From Haloferax prahovense DSM 18310 (lineage in GTDB: Archaea; Halobacteriota; Halobacteria; Halobacteriales; Haloferacaceae): a DNA stretch of 35,247 bases. Both the position numbers and the translations under genes were made by a program. The notes beneath the pieces are model-generated. The model was given only the letters and a program-made list of their open reading frames with translations, searched no databases and was not told the DNA's origin. Below, piece after piece: positions 1-8,209 of this stretch (position 1 is its first letter; every line of letters begins with the position of its first letter). The DNA lies in the NCBI RefSeq assembly GCF_000336815.1, contig NZ_AOLG01000056.1, forward strand, positions 146,337 through 181,583, written 5' to 3'.

Positions 1-1
1 G

Positions 2-301
2 GGCGCGCTGTTCCGCGTCATCGTGCCGCTTTCGGCACCCGGCGTGGCGACCGCGGGCGTCCTCACGTTCATCAGCGTCTACAACGAGTACTTTTTCAGC
101 TCGATTATGGCGACGTCGCCCGAAGCGTCCAAGTGGTCGCCAATCGTCGGCGGGATTCTCAGCTACCAGACCCAGTACACGACGCAGTACAACCTCATGG
201 CCGCAGCGAGCGTTGTGGGGGTCATCCCGGTCGTCGTCCTCGTCATCATCGCACAGGAACGCATCGTCAGCGGACTGACCGCAGGAGCACTTAAAGAATA
301 A
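2..301 (+). CDS. Sugar-type ABC transporter permease, C-terminal part (5' truncated by window edge)
   Basis: The reading frame is open from base 2 and ends with TAA at 299-301; the start lies outside the window. The first visible residues (GALFRVIVPLSAPGVATAG) match the end of the cytoplasmic EAA loop of MalG/UgpE-type permeases, which contacts the ATPase. Two hydrophobic segments follow, one around VATAGVLTFISVYNEYFF and one around VVGVIPVVVLVIIA. The short polar tail ending in TAGALKE is typical of the carbohydrate uptake (CUT1) class. The ATPase gene begins 2 bases after the stop, so the two are almost certainly co-transcribed. The substrate cannot be told from this fragment. Confidence 0.85.
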   Translation, partial: GALFRVIVPLSAPGVATAGVLTFISVYNEYFFSSIMATSPEASKWSPIVGGILSYQTQYTTQYNLMAAASVVGVIPVVVLVIIAQERIVSGLTAGALKE

Positions 302-303
302 CA

Positions 304-1482
304 ATGGCACGACTACGACTCGAACACGTAAGCAAGCACTACGACGACGTAACGGCGGTCGACGACATGAACCTCGACATCGACCACGGCGAATTCATCT
401 GCTTTGTCGGCCCATCGGGGTGTGGGAAGTCGACGACGATGGAAAGCATCGCTGGACTTACGAAGCCGAGTGAGGGCGAAATCCACATCGGCGACCGCAA
501 GGTAACGAACCTCCCGCCGAAGGACCGCGGGGTCGCGATGGTGTTCCAGAACATCGCGCTGTTTCCCCACATGGACGTCTATGACAACGTCTCCTTCGGG
601 CTTCGCCTCCGCAACTACGACAAGGAGGAAATCGAGCGCCGCGTCGAACGCGCCGCCGAAATCGTCCAACTGGAGGGAATGCTCGACCGTATGCCCGACG
701 AGATGTCCGGCGGGCAGCGACAGCGCGTCGCCATCGCCCGCGCCATCGTCCGTGAGCCCGATGTCTTCCTCATGGACGAGCCGCTAGCGAACCTCGACGC
801 GAAGCTCAAGGTGCACATGCGGACTGAACTCCAGCGCCTGCACAAGGAACTGGACACGACCATCATCTACGTCACCCACGACCAGGAGGAAGCGATGACG
901 CTCTCAGACCGTATCGCCGTCCTCGACGCCGGCCAGCTCCAGCAGATCGACCCACCGCTCGTCTGTTACAACGAGCCGGCGAACCTGTTCGTCGCCGGCT
1001 TCATCGGCTCGCCGTCGATGAACTTCGCTGAGGCGACAGTCACAGAAGACTCGCTTTCGACGGCGAACTTCTCGCTCGCGTTCGATCCGGCGTCTGTCGA
1101 GGCTGTGGACGTGGGTGACGAGGTGACTGTCGGAATTCGTCCCGAAGATATCTATCCCGGCGGAACGCGCGTCGAAGTGGAAGACCCCTCTTCGCTCATC
1201 TCCACGCGTGTCGATATTCTCGAACCGATGGGCGACGAGATATTCGCGTACATGCTGTTGGGCGAAGGCCGAACCTCGATGGACCAGTCAGGGACTGATG
1301 ACCAGTTGCTGATGAGCGTTGAGCCCGACTCGACGATTCGGGAAGACACGGCCGTCGAAGTCGTGATAGACCGGGGGAACGTCCACCTCTTCGATACGGC
1401 GTCGGGCGGCGCGCTCGCCCACGGCCTTACCCCCGTTTCAGCCGAGTTAGAGACCGAGACGACGGCCGACGCAGACGACTGA
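304..1482 (+). CDS. Sugar ABC transporter ATP-binding protein (MalK/UgpC class)
   Basis: This 392-residue ATPase energises carbohydrate import through the permease encoded just upstream. All motifs are intact: Walker A GPSGCGKST at 36-44, Q-loop at Gln82, signature SGGQ at 135-138, Walker B FLMDEP at 155-160, D-loop NLD at 163-165 and switch His192. The remaining ~160 residues form a TOBE/OB-like regulatory domain (VGIRPEDIYPGG), as in MalK-type subunits, and the length fits that family. The ATG at 304 follows the permease stop by 2 bases. Trehalose/maltose, glucose and pentose systems all use this class in haloarchaea, so the sugar is not assigned. An acidic, Thr-rich tail (TETTADADD) ends the protein. 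Confidence 0.93.
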   Translation: MARLRLEHVSKHYDDVTAVDDMNLDIDHGEFICFVGPSGCGKSTTMESIAGLTKPSEGEIHIGDRKVTNLPPKDRGVAMVFQNIALFPHMDVYDNVSFGLRLRNYDKEEIERRVERAAEIVQLEGMLDRMPDEMSGGQRQRVAIARAIVREPDVFLMDEPLANLDAKLKVHMRTELQRLHKELDTTIIYVTHDQEEAMTLSDRIAVLDAGQLQQIDPPLVCYNEPANLFVAGFIGSPSMNFAEATVTEDSLSTANFSLAFDPASVEAVDVGDEVTVGIRPEDIYPGGTRVEVEDPSSLISTRVDILEPMGDEIFAYMLLGEGRTSMDQSGTDDQLLMSVEPDSTIREDTAVEVVIDRGNVHLFDTASGGALAHGLTPVSAELETETTADADD

Positions 1483-1497
1483 ATCGACCCGGCGGCC

Positions 1498-1518
1498 CTC
1501 GCCGTCGGCGACGGCGAG
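1498..1518 (+). other. GC-rich hairpin after the sugar ABC operon
   Basis: A perfect 9-bp inverted repeat (CTCGCCGTC / GACGGCGAG) with a 3-base loop begins 16 bases after the ATPase stop. It lies between two convergent genes. It has no T-run after it, so it is not a classical archaeal U-tract terminator. It may stabilise the 3' end of the mRNA. Confidence 0.4.
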
Positions 1519-1563
1519 ACGCAGTGGCTCTCGGAGCGCACCGGAAGTAACCGCGCTCTCGAC

Positions 1564-2574
1564 TCAGTACGGAGCGCCACAGCTCGGACACATCGGCGGC
1601 GCGCCCTCGGGAAGGTCGATACCGCAATGGGGGCACTCCCCGTCCACGTCTGGCGACGTCATCTCGTCGACTGCGTCGTCGGTCGTGCTCCGAACGCCGG
1701 CCAGCGACCCAACGCCTTCGACCGGTGACTCCGCTGATTCCCCCTCCGACGCCGCCCGGAGAAATCGGACCCGTTCGGCGACGAACTCGGCCGCTTCGTC
1801 GGATTCCGCGTCGAGAACCGAATCCGGTACCCGAACCGCCTCGCCGCTCCCGCGGGCCGACAGTCCGAGCGCCTCGGCGGCGCGGCCCCGGACGAAGGCG
1901 TTCTCGTCGGCGAGTCGAGCCGAGAGCGCCGCCCGAGCCTCGGCGAGCGAATCCGGCGCGTCGCAGCCGACGACCGCCACCGCCGTACAGAGGTGGTAGC
2001 GAACGAGTTCGTCCCGGTCGTCGAGGTGGTCTGCGAGCGTCGAGACGCGGTGGCGAAGTCGACCGGGGTCGCCGAGCGCAACGCATTCGAGCGCCTTGGC
2101 CAGCTTCTGTTTCACCTCGGGTTCGTCGAACGAGAGACCGACGCGGAGGTCCGCGAGCACCTCCGGCGAGGCGACCGCATCGGAGTGTTCGAGCGCGACG
2201 TAGCCCAGCGCCTCGGCCGACCGGGCGCGGACGTAGTAGAACTCGTCCTCGTCGGCGAGTCGCTCGGCGAGCGACGGAACGGCGGGAGCGACCGCGTCGG
2301 GAGCGGCCTCCGCGACCGCGACGAGCGCTTTCGCGGTCAACAGCCGGGCGGCGCGGTCGTCGTCGGTGAGAAACGGCGTGACAGCGGGGAGGAGCGACCC
2401 GAACGCGGTCGGCCGGTCGTCTGCGAGGCGTCGAAGCTCTCGGAGCGCCCGTTTTCGGTCCTCGGTCGACGCCGTTCGGAGCTCCCCGAGCGACCCGCTC
2501 ACCGCCTCGTAAGCGCGGTTTTCGACTGCTTCGACGAGGCGCTCCAGCGGGGGCGCGTGACGTGTGTCGTCCAT
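1564..2574 (-). CDS. HEAT-repeat protein with C-terminal zinc ribbon
   Basis: The protein has about 336 residues from the ATG at 2574 (MDDTRHAPPLERLVEAVEN). Most of it is helical repeats of HEAT/PBS-lyase type, for example AARLLTAKALVAVAEAAPDAV, VRARSAEALGYVALEHSDAV and VRGRAAEALGLSARGSG. Such repeats form a curved solenoid for protein-protein contacts. The last 23 residues are a CPHC...CPSC zinc ribbon (Cys at about 314, 317, 329 and 332). The frame stays open upstream to 2889, but that extension is Arg/Ser-rich, unlike the acidic body, and runs antisense to the neighbouring small gene, so I start at 2574. No partner or substrate is evident; a scaffold or regulator is the most that can be said. 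It converges on the sugar ABC operon. Confidence 0.8.
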   Translation of the reverse strand: MDDTRHAPPLERLVEAVENRAYEAVSGSLGELRTASTEDRKRALRELRRLADDRPTAFGSLLPAVTPFLTDDDRAARLLTAKALVAVAEAAPDAVAPAVPSLAERLADEDEFYYVRARSAEALGYVALEHSDAVASPEVLADLRVGLSFDEPEVKQKLAKALECVALGDPGRLRHRVSTLADHLDDRDELVRYHLCTAVAVVGCDAPDSLAEARAALSARLADENAFVRGRAAEALGLSARGSGEAVRVPDSVLDAESDEAAEFVAERVRFLRAASEGESAESPVEGVGSLAGVRSTTDDAVDEMTSPDVDGECPHCGIDLPEGAPPMCPSCGAPY

Positions 2575-2698
2575 CGGTTCGTGCTCCTCGTTAGCGAAGT
2601 ATCTCCTCGGTACGTCAATAAGTTGGTGGGAGACCGCGTCGTCGACACCGAACAGAACAGACAAAAAGACTACATTTTCGCGGAGCGACGACAGAACC

Positions 2699-3013
2699 GT
2701 GAGCCCGATTACGCTTGCCGCGGCGGCGCTCCTTGGGAGTGTGGCCGCGGCCGCGACGTATCGACACGCGAGACGCCGCGACCGAAACCCGACGAGGTGG
2801 AGCGCGGAGGTCGGAGCGACGTTCCTGCTCGCGCCACTTCTCGCGGCCGAAGTGGGACTCGACGCCGTCCGAACAACGCTGGTCGCCACGTCCTCGGCTG
2901 GGGTCGTCGAGGCGGTCCCTCCGGTGGCGTTCCACGGCGTGACTATCGCTGTTGGGCTGGTCGCCGGTGCGGCGGCACTCGTCCACTACCGGCGTGCCGC
3001 GGTGGCCGGGTAG
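2699..3013 (+). CDS. Small membrane protein, unknown function
   Basis: This is a 104-residue hydrophobic protein, starting at GTG 2699 (VSPITLAAAALLGSVAAAAT). Three likely membrane helices lie near residues 3-20, 34-52 and 80-98, with an Arg-rich loop (RHARRRDRNPTRWS) between the first two; a conserved-looking stretch VPPVAFHGVTIAVGL leads into the last. No ATG precedes it without adding a non-hydrophobic Ser-rich leader. It diverges from the HEAT-repeat gene, leaving about 125 bases that contain AT-richer promoter sequence. I do not recognise the family. The convergent neighbour ends at 3059, so it appears to be a single-gene transcript. Confidence 0.6.
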   Translation: MSPITLAAAALLGSVAAAATYRHARRRDRNPTRWSAEVGATFLLAPLLAAEVGLDAVRTTLVATSSAGVVEAVPPVAFHGVTIAVGLVAGAAALVHYRRAAVAG

Positions 3014-3058
3014 TCGAGTCGAAGCGACGCGAGGCAACGAACCACGTCGTCCTCGCGG

Positions 3059-4315
3059 TCACTCCAGCGGGAACCGCGCGACTGCGCCGTCGTCGACGTA
3101 CGAGGCGAACACCGACGCCGGCTCGACGCGGAGGGAAAGCCGGCTGTGCGATTCGGGTTCGTACGACCACCGCGTCTCGCCCGTCTTCCGGGAAAGCACC
3201 TCGAAGCCCCGGTCCCAGACGGCGACGACGCGGGAACCCGTGACGGCGAGCGAGTCCAGCGACGGGAGTCCGGTTACGGTCTGCCACCGCCGCGTGCCGT
3301 CGAGGTCGAATCGGTCGATTCGGCCGAGAATCCTGCCGTCGGGGTCGTCGACACGGCTCCCGACGAACACCGCGTCGTCCGTGGCCTCGACCGCCCGAAT
3401 CTGATAGCCCACGGGGTTCGCCCACCGCTTCTTGCCCGTCTCGCGGTCGAACGCGAGCAGTCCCTGACGGCCGTCCGGTCGGTCGTGGGAGAGATACACC
3501 TGCGACCCGAGGACAAGCGTACGTCCCACGTCACCGATGGAAATTCGCCACCGAACACTCCCGTCCGACGGTCCGTAGGCCGTCAGCGTCCCGTCCCACG
3601 CGGCGACGACGAGCTGGGAGTCCGCGACGGCCCTCGGGTACCACCGCTGGGTGTCGGTCCGCCACCGGACGCTCCCGTCCGCCGGCGAGAGCGAGACGAC
3701 GCGCGATTCGGTCTCGCTCACCGGTACGCGAACCACGACCGAGTCGTCGGCGACACCGTCGAGGGAGTACGACGAAACCGCCCGTTCGAAGCGTCGGTCG
3801 CCAGTCTGTGGGTCGTATCCGGTGAGCGTGCTCTCGGGGGCGGCGAAGTCGAGTTCGGCGACGAGTGACCCGGTGCGGACGAGTCTCGCTCGATGGGCCG
3901 TGCCCTCGTCGCGCCACAGTTCGTCGCCCGAAGAATCGACCGCGTAGAGGTCGCCGTCGGTGCTGTGGACGTGGTACGGGCCGCCGGACGCCGGGGCGAC
4001 GGGTCGCGTCTCTATCGGGCCGCCGGTCTCGAACCGGACGGCGGTCGACCCGTCCTCGCGCCGCAGGCCGTACAACGCCTTGTCCTGCATCCCGGCGAGG
4101 ACCAGTCCGTCGGTGACGGCGGGCGGGCCGGCCATGAACGCCCCGTCGATATCGCGTCGCCAGACCGGTCGTGGCCCGCCGAGCCCCGGAATCGAGCTGC
4201 AGCCGGCGACGGAGAGCGAGCTGACGGCCGCGAGCGTCCCGAGCACCTCGCGGCGGGTGACGGTTTGCTCCCGGCTTCCGGCCGAACCCGTCCGCTCCGG
4301 AGGCTCACTCGGCAT
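3059..4315 (-). CDS. PQQ-type beta-propeller repeat lipoprotein (Tat-exported) 1
   Basis: A 418-residue exported protein. The N terminus has a Tat signal (TRREVLGTLAAVSSLSVAGC) with the twin Arg at 21-22 and a lipobox Cys39, so it is probably anchored outside the membrane by lipid. The rest is a series of beta-propeller blades of PQQ/BamB type, seen as repeated 'G...RW' signatures such as DGSVRWRTDTQRW, DGSVRWRISIG, TGKKRWANPVG and TGETRWSYEPE. The frame is open to 4387, but the ATG at 4315 gives a compact Tat signal and overlaps the end of the upstream gene by 11 bases, indicating translational coupling. Whether it binds PQQ or is only a scaffold cannot be decided; many archaeal members have no known cofactor. 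Confidence 0.85.
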   Translation of the reverse strand: MPSEPPERTGSAGSREQTVTRREVLGTLAAVSSLSVAGCSSIPGLGGPRPVWRRDIDGAFMAGPPAVTDGLVLAGMQDKALYGLRREDGSTAVRFETGGPIETRPVAPASGGPYHVHSTDGDLYAVDSSGDELWRDEGTAHRARLVRTGSLVAELDFAAPESTLTGYDPQTGDRRFERAVSSYSLDGVADDSVVVRVPVSETESRVVSLSPADGSVRWRTDTQRWYPRAVADSQLVVAAWDGTLTAYGPSDGSVRWRISIGDVGRTLVLGSQVYLSHDRPDGRQGLLAFDRETGKKRWANPVGYQIRAVEATDDAVFVGSRVDDPDGRILGRIDRFDLDGTRRWQTVTGLPSLDSLAVTGSRVVAVWDRGFEVLSRKTGETRWSYEPESHSRLSLRVEPASVFASYVDDGAVARFPLE

Positions 4316-5495
4316 CGAGCACCTCCGCGTCGAGGCGAGCGAGTTGCCATTCCTGTCCGACGTAGACGCCGTCGCCCGCGGCGACAACCCAGTTCACCGT
4401 GCCGCCGTCGAGGTAGCCCTCGAACCGGTATTCACCGAGGAGAGCGCCGTCGGTCGCGTGGACGTACAGCGCGGTCGGGTCGAACGGGACGGTCCCGCTG
4501 TGCCCCCGGACGAGGATGTCCGCCCCCACGACGGTCACCAGTCGGTCGCCGACGCGGGTCGGTCCGCAGGTCACGGGGCCGGCCAGTTCGCGCCGCCACA
4601 GTCGGGTTCCCGTCTCGGCGTCGAAGGCGTACAGGAAGTAGTCCGCACCCCCGACGTACACGCGGCCGTCGGAGACGAGCGGCCGGGCGAACACGGTGTT
4701 TCGGAGCGACCCACGCCAGCGAACCTCGCCGGTCGCCGCGTCGAGCGCCAGTAGCTCCTCGGTCGCGCTCCCGACGAAGACGGTGTCCCCGGCGACTGCC
4801 ACCGACGACGGCGACGGACCCACGTCGACGCGCCACGATTCGGCCCCATCCGTGGCGAACCGGCGAAGCGTTCCGTCGAGGACGGGCGCGACGACGCCGG
4901 CTTGGGAACCGTCTCCGGCGGGTACGGAGGCGGGCGCGCCGGCGAGCGACGCCGGAAGTTCGGCGCGAAAACGCCGCTCGCCGTCCTCGCGGGACAGCCC
5001 GAGCAGTCGGTCTACAACGTCGTTTTCGGTGCCCGAGATGGGGAAGACGACAGTGTCGTCGGCGACGACCGGCGGGTACTGAACGACGCCCGGGTCGGCT
5101 CTGTCGACGCCCGTCAGTCCGGTGTCCCACACTCGCTCGCCCGCCTCGTAATCGACCGCCGTGGCTCGCCCCGCCTTCGAGAACAGGTACGCGTGCCGGT
5201 CGTCGACGCCGAGGGGTGAGCGGTAGCCCTTCCGGCCGGTCACCGTCCAGCGCTCCTCGCCGGTCTCGGGGTCGAGCGCGGACACCATCGGGTCGGCGTG
5301 AAACGGACTTCCAGTCCCGACGAGCAAGGGGCCGGACGACGGGCGCAGGGCGCGGGTCGGAGTTCGCACGCCCGCCGTCCACGCGGTCGGCATCGGGAGC
5401 GAGTCCTCGCGGCCCGTGAGGCTCGCACAGCCGGCGAGGCCGGCGGCGAGCGCCGGAATCGTCTTCAGCGCGTCGCGTCGCGAATAGGAGGGCAT
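4305..5495 (-). CDS. PQQ-type beta-propeller repeat lipoprotein (Tat-exported) 2
   Basis: A 396-residue Tat lipoprotein: MPSYSRRDALKTIPALAAGL leads to lipobox Cys23, with the twin Arg at 6-7. Repeated propeller blades follow (TGEERWTVTGRKG, DGERRFRAELP, TGEVRWRGSLRN, TGTRLWRRELAG). Several blades carry the 'VYVGG/VFVGS...LLALD' pattern of BamB/PQQ-dehydrogenase-like propellers. The frame runs open to 5750, but that extension is Arg/Pro-rich and crosses the divergent gene. A TATA element 24-31 bases before the ATG at 5495 supports this leaderless start. It heads a two-gene unit with the paralogue downstream (11-base overlap). It diverges from a second pair of the same family. Confidence 0.86.
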   Translation of the reverse strand: MPSYSRRDALKTIPALAAGLAGCASLTGREDSLPMPTAWTAGVRTPTRALRPSSGPLLVGTGSPFHADPMVSALDPETGEERWTVTGRKGYRSPLGVDDRHAYLFSKAGRATAVDYEAGERVWDTGLTGVDRADPGVVQYPPVVADDTVVFPISGTENDVVDRLLGLSREDGERRFRAELPASLAGAPASVPAGDGSQAGVVAPVLDGTLRRFATDGAESWRVDVGPSPSSVAVAGDTVFVGSATEELLALDAATGEVRWRGSLRNTVFARPLVSDGRVYVGGADYFLYAFDAETGTRLWRRELAGPVTCGPTRVGDRLVTVVGADILVRGHSGTVPFDPTALYVHATDGALLGEYRFEGYLDGGTVNWVVAAGDGVYVGQEWQLARLDAEVLDAE

Positions 5496-5518
5496 CAGCG
5501 AGGACGTGTGGTCCGGCT

Positions 5519-5526
5519 GATAATAC
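5519..5526 (-). promoter_or_regulatory. TATA element for the leftward propeller pair
   Basis: On the minus strand GTATTATC sits 24-31 bases before the ATG at 5495, the spacing expected for leaderless haloarchaeal transcripts. Confidence 0.6.
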
Positions 5527-5593
5527 TCCTGTTGGTTCGGACGGCGGCGGGACCGGTCGCGAGGGCGGGTCTCCGAGCGGGGAGCCACGAAGG

Positions 5594-5600
5594 TTTTTAT
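5594..5600 (+). promoter_or_regulatory. TATA element for the rightward propeller pair
   Basis: TTTTTAT at 5594-5600 lies 23-29 bases before the ATG at 5623. Together with the element at 5519-5526 it makes a compact divergent promoter of about 127 bases between the two start codons. Confidence 0.6.
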
Positions 5601-5622
5601 CTCGCGCCGAGACGGCGGTCGT

Positions 5623-6912
5623 ATGCTCTCCAGACGCGAGGTACTGGCCGCCGGCGGAGTCGCGCTCGCGGGCGGAGTCGCCGGGTGCGGCGGCTCCCCA
5701 CCGGCTCCGGACGCGACGTTCGACGCGCCGACGACGGCGTGGCCGACCACCGGCTACGACCCACAGGCGACGGGCCACGCACCGGCCGGCCCGTCCGAGG
5801 GAACCGTCTCGTGGAGCGTCTCGCGGGGGAGCCTCGACCCGCCGCTCTACGGCGCGCTCGCCCCGCCGGTCGTCGCCGACGGCACCGTCTACGTCACCGG
5901 AGTCGCTACCCACTATTACAGGCCGGACGACTTCGTGAGCCCGCTGGCCGCGATTGACGCCGCGTCCGGGTCGGTCCGCTGGGTCGAAGGCTTCGCGGAC
6001 GGGCTCGGCGGCGGCCCCGCGGTCGTCGGCGACGACCACGAAACCGTCGTCGTCGGCAGTTACGACGGCACGCTCCACGCCGTCGGTGCCGACGGGTCGA
6101 GCGAGTGGACTGCGGACCTCGGCGGCCGGCTGGGAACCCCGACGGCGTACGGGAACAGACTGTACGTCGAAAGCGGGAGCGGCCGCCTGCACGCCGTCGG
6201 AAGCGACGGGAGTCGGCTGTGGGCCGCCGACCGGCCGGGGGCGCTCGAACTCCTCGTCGGCCCGGACGAGCCGGTCGAGACGACGATGCCCGTCGCCGAC
6301 GACCGCGGCGTCTACGCCGCCTTCACGCCGTTCGAGCGGGAGCGCGAGGCGGTCGTCGTCCTCGGCTACGACCACGGCGGCGGGCGGCGCTGGCGGACGG
6401 TGCTCGACGGTCGGTACGGCCGGTCGCCCAACGGCCTCGCCGTCACCGACGACGCGCTGTACGCGACCGTCGGCGGAACCGTCTACGCGCTCGCCCCCGA
6501 CACCGGCAAGGAGCGCTGGCGGTTCGTGACCGGCTCGGAGGCCGCCGGCCCGCCGACGGTCGACGGCGAGCGAGTCTACGTCGGCGCGAAGAACCTCTAC
6601 GCGCTCTCCCGGACCGATGGCGTCGAGCGCTGGCGCGTGGTGAACGAAGCGCCGCCGAGCCACGACCGCGACCCGACGACCCTCCCGTATCTCGCTCGCC
6701 CGCCCGTCGCCGACGGGCGAGTCTACCTCCGAACCGGAGCCGTCGACGCCGCCGACGGGACGCGGCTGTGGGGCGGCGACGCCGACGAGTGGCTCCAGTC
6801 GGGGAACTACTTCGCCGAACCGTACTACAGGCGGCCGATGGCGTCGCCGGTCATCACCGAGGAGGCGATGTATCTGACCCACGCGCACCACGGGGTGGTG
6901 AAGGTCGCATGA
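5623..6912 (+). CDS. PQQ-type beta-propeller repeat lipoprotein (Tat-exported) 3
   Basis: A 429-residue protein starting MLSRREVLAAGGVALAGGVA with lipobox Cys22 and twin Arg at 4-5, hence a Tat-exported lipoprotein. After a Pro/Ala linker it shows the 'WPTTGYDPQATGHAP' opening common to haloarchaeal propeller lipoproteins. The blades follow: SGSVRWVEGFADG, DGSSEWTADLGG, DGSRLWAADRPG, GGRRWRTVLDG, TGKERWRFVTGS and DGVERWRVVNEA. At least six blades are recognisable; an eight-bladed propeller is likely. The start is leaderless, with a TATA element 23-29 bases upstream. Its stop overlaps the next gene in an ATGA arrangement, so the two are translated together. The function is unknown; a surface scaffold or redox/ligand-binding role is possible. 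Confidence 0.87.
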   Translation: MLSRREVLAAGGVALAGGVAGCGGSPPAPDATFDAPTTAWPTTGYDPQATGHAPAGPSEGTVSWSVSRGSLDPPLYGALAPPVVADGTVYVTGVATHYYRPDDFVSPLAAIDAASGSVRWVEGFADGLGGGPAVVGDDHETVVVGSYDGTLHAVGADGSSEWTADLGGRLGTPTAYGNRLYVESGSGRLHAVGSDGSRLWAADRPGALELLVGPDEPVETTMPVADDRGVYAAFTPFEREREAVVVLGYDHGGGRRWRTVLDGRYGRSPNGLAVTDDALYATVGGTVYALAPDTGKERWRFVTGSEAAGPPTVDGERVYVGAKNLYALSRTDGVERWRVVNEAPPSHDRDPTTLPYLARPPVADGRVYLRTGAVDAADGTRLWGGDADEWLQSGNYFAEPYYRRPMASPVITEEAMYLTHAHHGVVKVA

Positions 6913-8129
6913 CCGACACCGGCCAGCGACCGACTCGGCGGCGACTCTTGGCGAGTCTCGGAAGCGCCGCCGTCGGCGCGGCGGGCTGTCTCGGAACGCG
7001 GTCGGAGCACAACCCGACGAGCGGGGAGTGTCCCGAGTACGACCCCGTCGAGCCGGCGACCGCGGACTGGCGCGGCGTGATGGGTCCGACGACGAACACC
7101 GGGGCCGTCGCGTCCGAGGCTGTCCCCGAAGGTGACCTCACTGTCGATTGGACGGTGCCCGTGGAGACCCACGTGGGCCACCACGTCCCGGTTGTCGCCG
7201 ACGGCACCGTCTACGTCCACGACATGGACGACGAACTCTCCGCGGTCGACGCCGACACGGGCGAGCGAGTGTGGACCAGACCGCTCACCGACCCCGAACC
7301 CGCGCCCGCAGTCGGCGACGGAACGCTCGTCGTCGTGACCCGCGAGGAGACCCACGCCTTCGACGCGGCGACGGGTGACCGACGCTGGAAACGGGAGGGA
7401 CTCGGCGGCGGCATCTTCGGTGCGAGCCCCATCGTCGCGGGCGACACCGTCTACGTCCAAGCGGGGGTCGCGACTCACGCGCTGTCACGTTCGACCGGCG
7501 AGACCCGCTGGCGGGCCGCGACCGGGTTCCCCTCCGACTCGACGCCTGCCGTCGCCGACGACACCGTCTACACCGCCGGCGACGACACCTACGTCCGGGC
7601 ACTGGCGGCGGCCGATGGGACGGAGCGCTGGCGTGCGAAGACGAGCGCCCGAATCGCGTGCAACGTCTCGGTGGTCGAGGGGACCGTCCTCGTCGGGACC
7701 GGTGCCGGGAGCGTGCTCGGACTCGACGCCGAGACGGGTGAGGAGCGCTGGCGCTATCGACTCGAACCGCAGCGAGCGGGCGGCGAGAGTCGACCGAGGC
7801 AGCCCGAGACCATCGCGACCGACGGTAGCCGGGTGTACGTCGCGACCGACGACCGGTTGGTCACGCTCGCGTTGGCCGACGGGACCCGCTGCTGGGACAA
7901 CCGAAACTACGCCGGAAGCTACGCGAGCGGCATCGCCGTCGGCGCGGGGAACGTGTTCGTCCCGACGCACGACGACAGCGGGGGAGCGGTAACCGTCCTC
8001 GACGCCCCCACCGGAAACACGCGACAAGAGCTGGCCGCGGGCAAACGCCAGCGCTTCGACATCGGTCCGAGCATCGCCGAAGGCGGCGTCTACTTCGCCG
8101 GCCGGAGCGCCGTCGTCCGACTCAGTTAG
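6909..8129 (+). CDS. PQQ-type beta-propeller repeat lipoprotein (Tat-exported) 4
   Basis: The ATG at 6909 overlaps the previous stop by 4 bases (ATGA). The 406-residue product begins MTDTGQRPTRRRLLASLGSA and reaches lipobox Cys27, a Tat lipoprotein signal with Arg10-12. It opens the mature part with 'DWRGVMGPTTNTGAV', the same type of opening as its neighbours. Blades follow (TGERVWTRPLTD, TGDRRWKREGLGG, TGETRWRAATGF, DGTERWRAKTSA, TGEERWRYRLEP), with the recurring 'DTVYV' strand. The longer in-frame ORF beginning at 6105 is an Arg-rich shadow of the upstream gene and is not used. It is the last gene of the rightward pair and converges on a transcription regulator. Confidence 0.87.
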   Translation: MTDTGQRPTRRRLLASLGSAAVGAAGCLGTRSEHNPTSGECPEYDPVEPATADWRGVMGPTTNTGAVASEAVPEGDLTVDWTVPVETHVGHHVPVVADGTVYVHDMDDELSAVDADTGERVWTRPLTDPEPAPAVGDGTLVVVTREETHAFDAATGDRRWKREGLGGGIFGASPIVAGDTVYVQAGVATHALSRSTGETRWRAATGFPSDSTPAVADDTVYTAGDDTYVRALAAADGTERWRAKTSARIACNVSVVEGTVLVGTGAGSVLGLDAETGEERWRYRLEPQRAGGESRPRQPETIATDGSRVYVATDDRLVTLALADGTRCWDNRNYAGSYASGIAVGAGNVFVPTHDDSGGAVTVLDAPTGNTRQELAAGKRQRFDIGPSIAEGGVYFAGRSAVVRLS

Positions 8130-8170
8130 GGCGGTCTTCGGGTGTGACCGACCCGAGTGGTTCGTCGAGT

Positions 8171-8198
8171 TCGTCAGTTCCGGCTCGTCAGTTCCGGT
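8171..8198. repeat. Two tandem copies of a 14-base unit
   Basis: TCGTCAGTTCCGGC (8171-8184) is followed directly by TCGTCAGTTCCGGT (8185-8198). A partial third copy (CGTCAGTTCGG) lies in the last codons of the convergent regulator gene, suggesting local duplication of its 3' end. Confidence 0.6.
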
Positions 8199-8209
8199 TC
8201 GTCGACCCG

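Noticed and set aside
2575..2889. N-terminal extension of the HEAT-repeat frame
   Set aside because: It is Arg/Ser-rich, lacks HEAT repeats and overlaps the divergent small membrane gene; the ATG at 2574 begins an acidic, repeat-containing protein.
4432..6891. An 819-codon minus-strand open frame
   Set aside because: It overlaps three propeller genes and reads as Arg/Pro/Gly-rich sequence, a typical shadow in GC-rich DNA.
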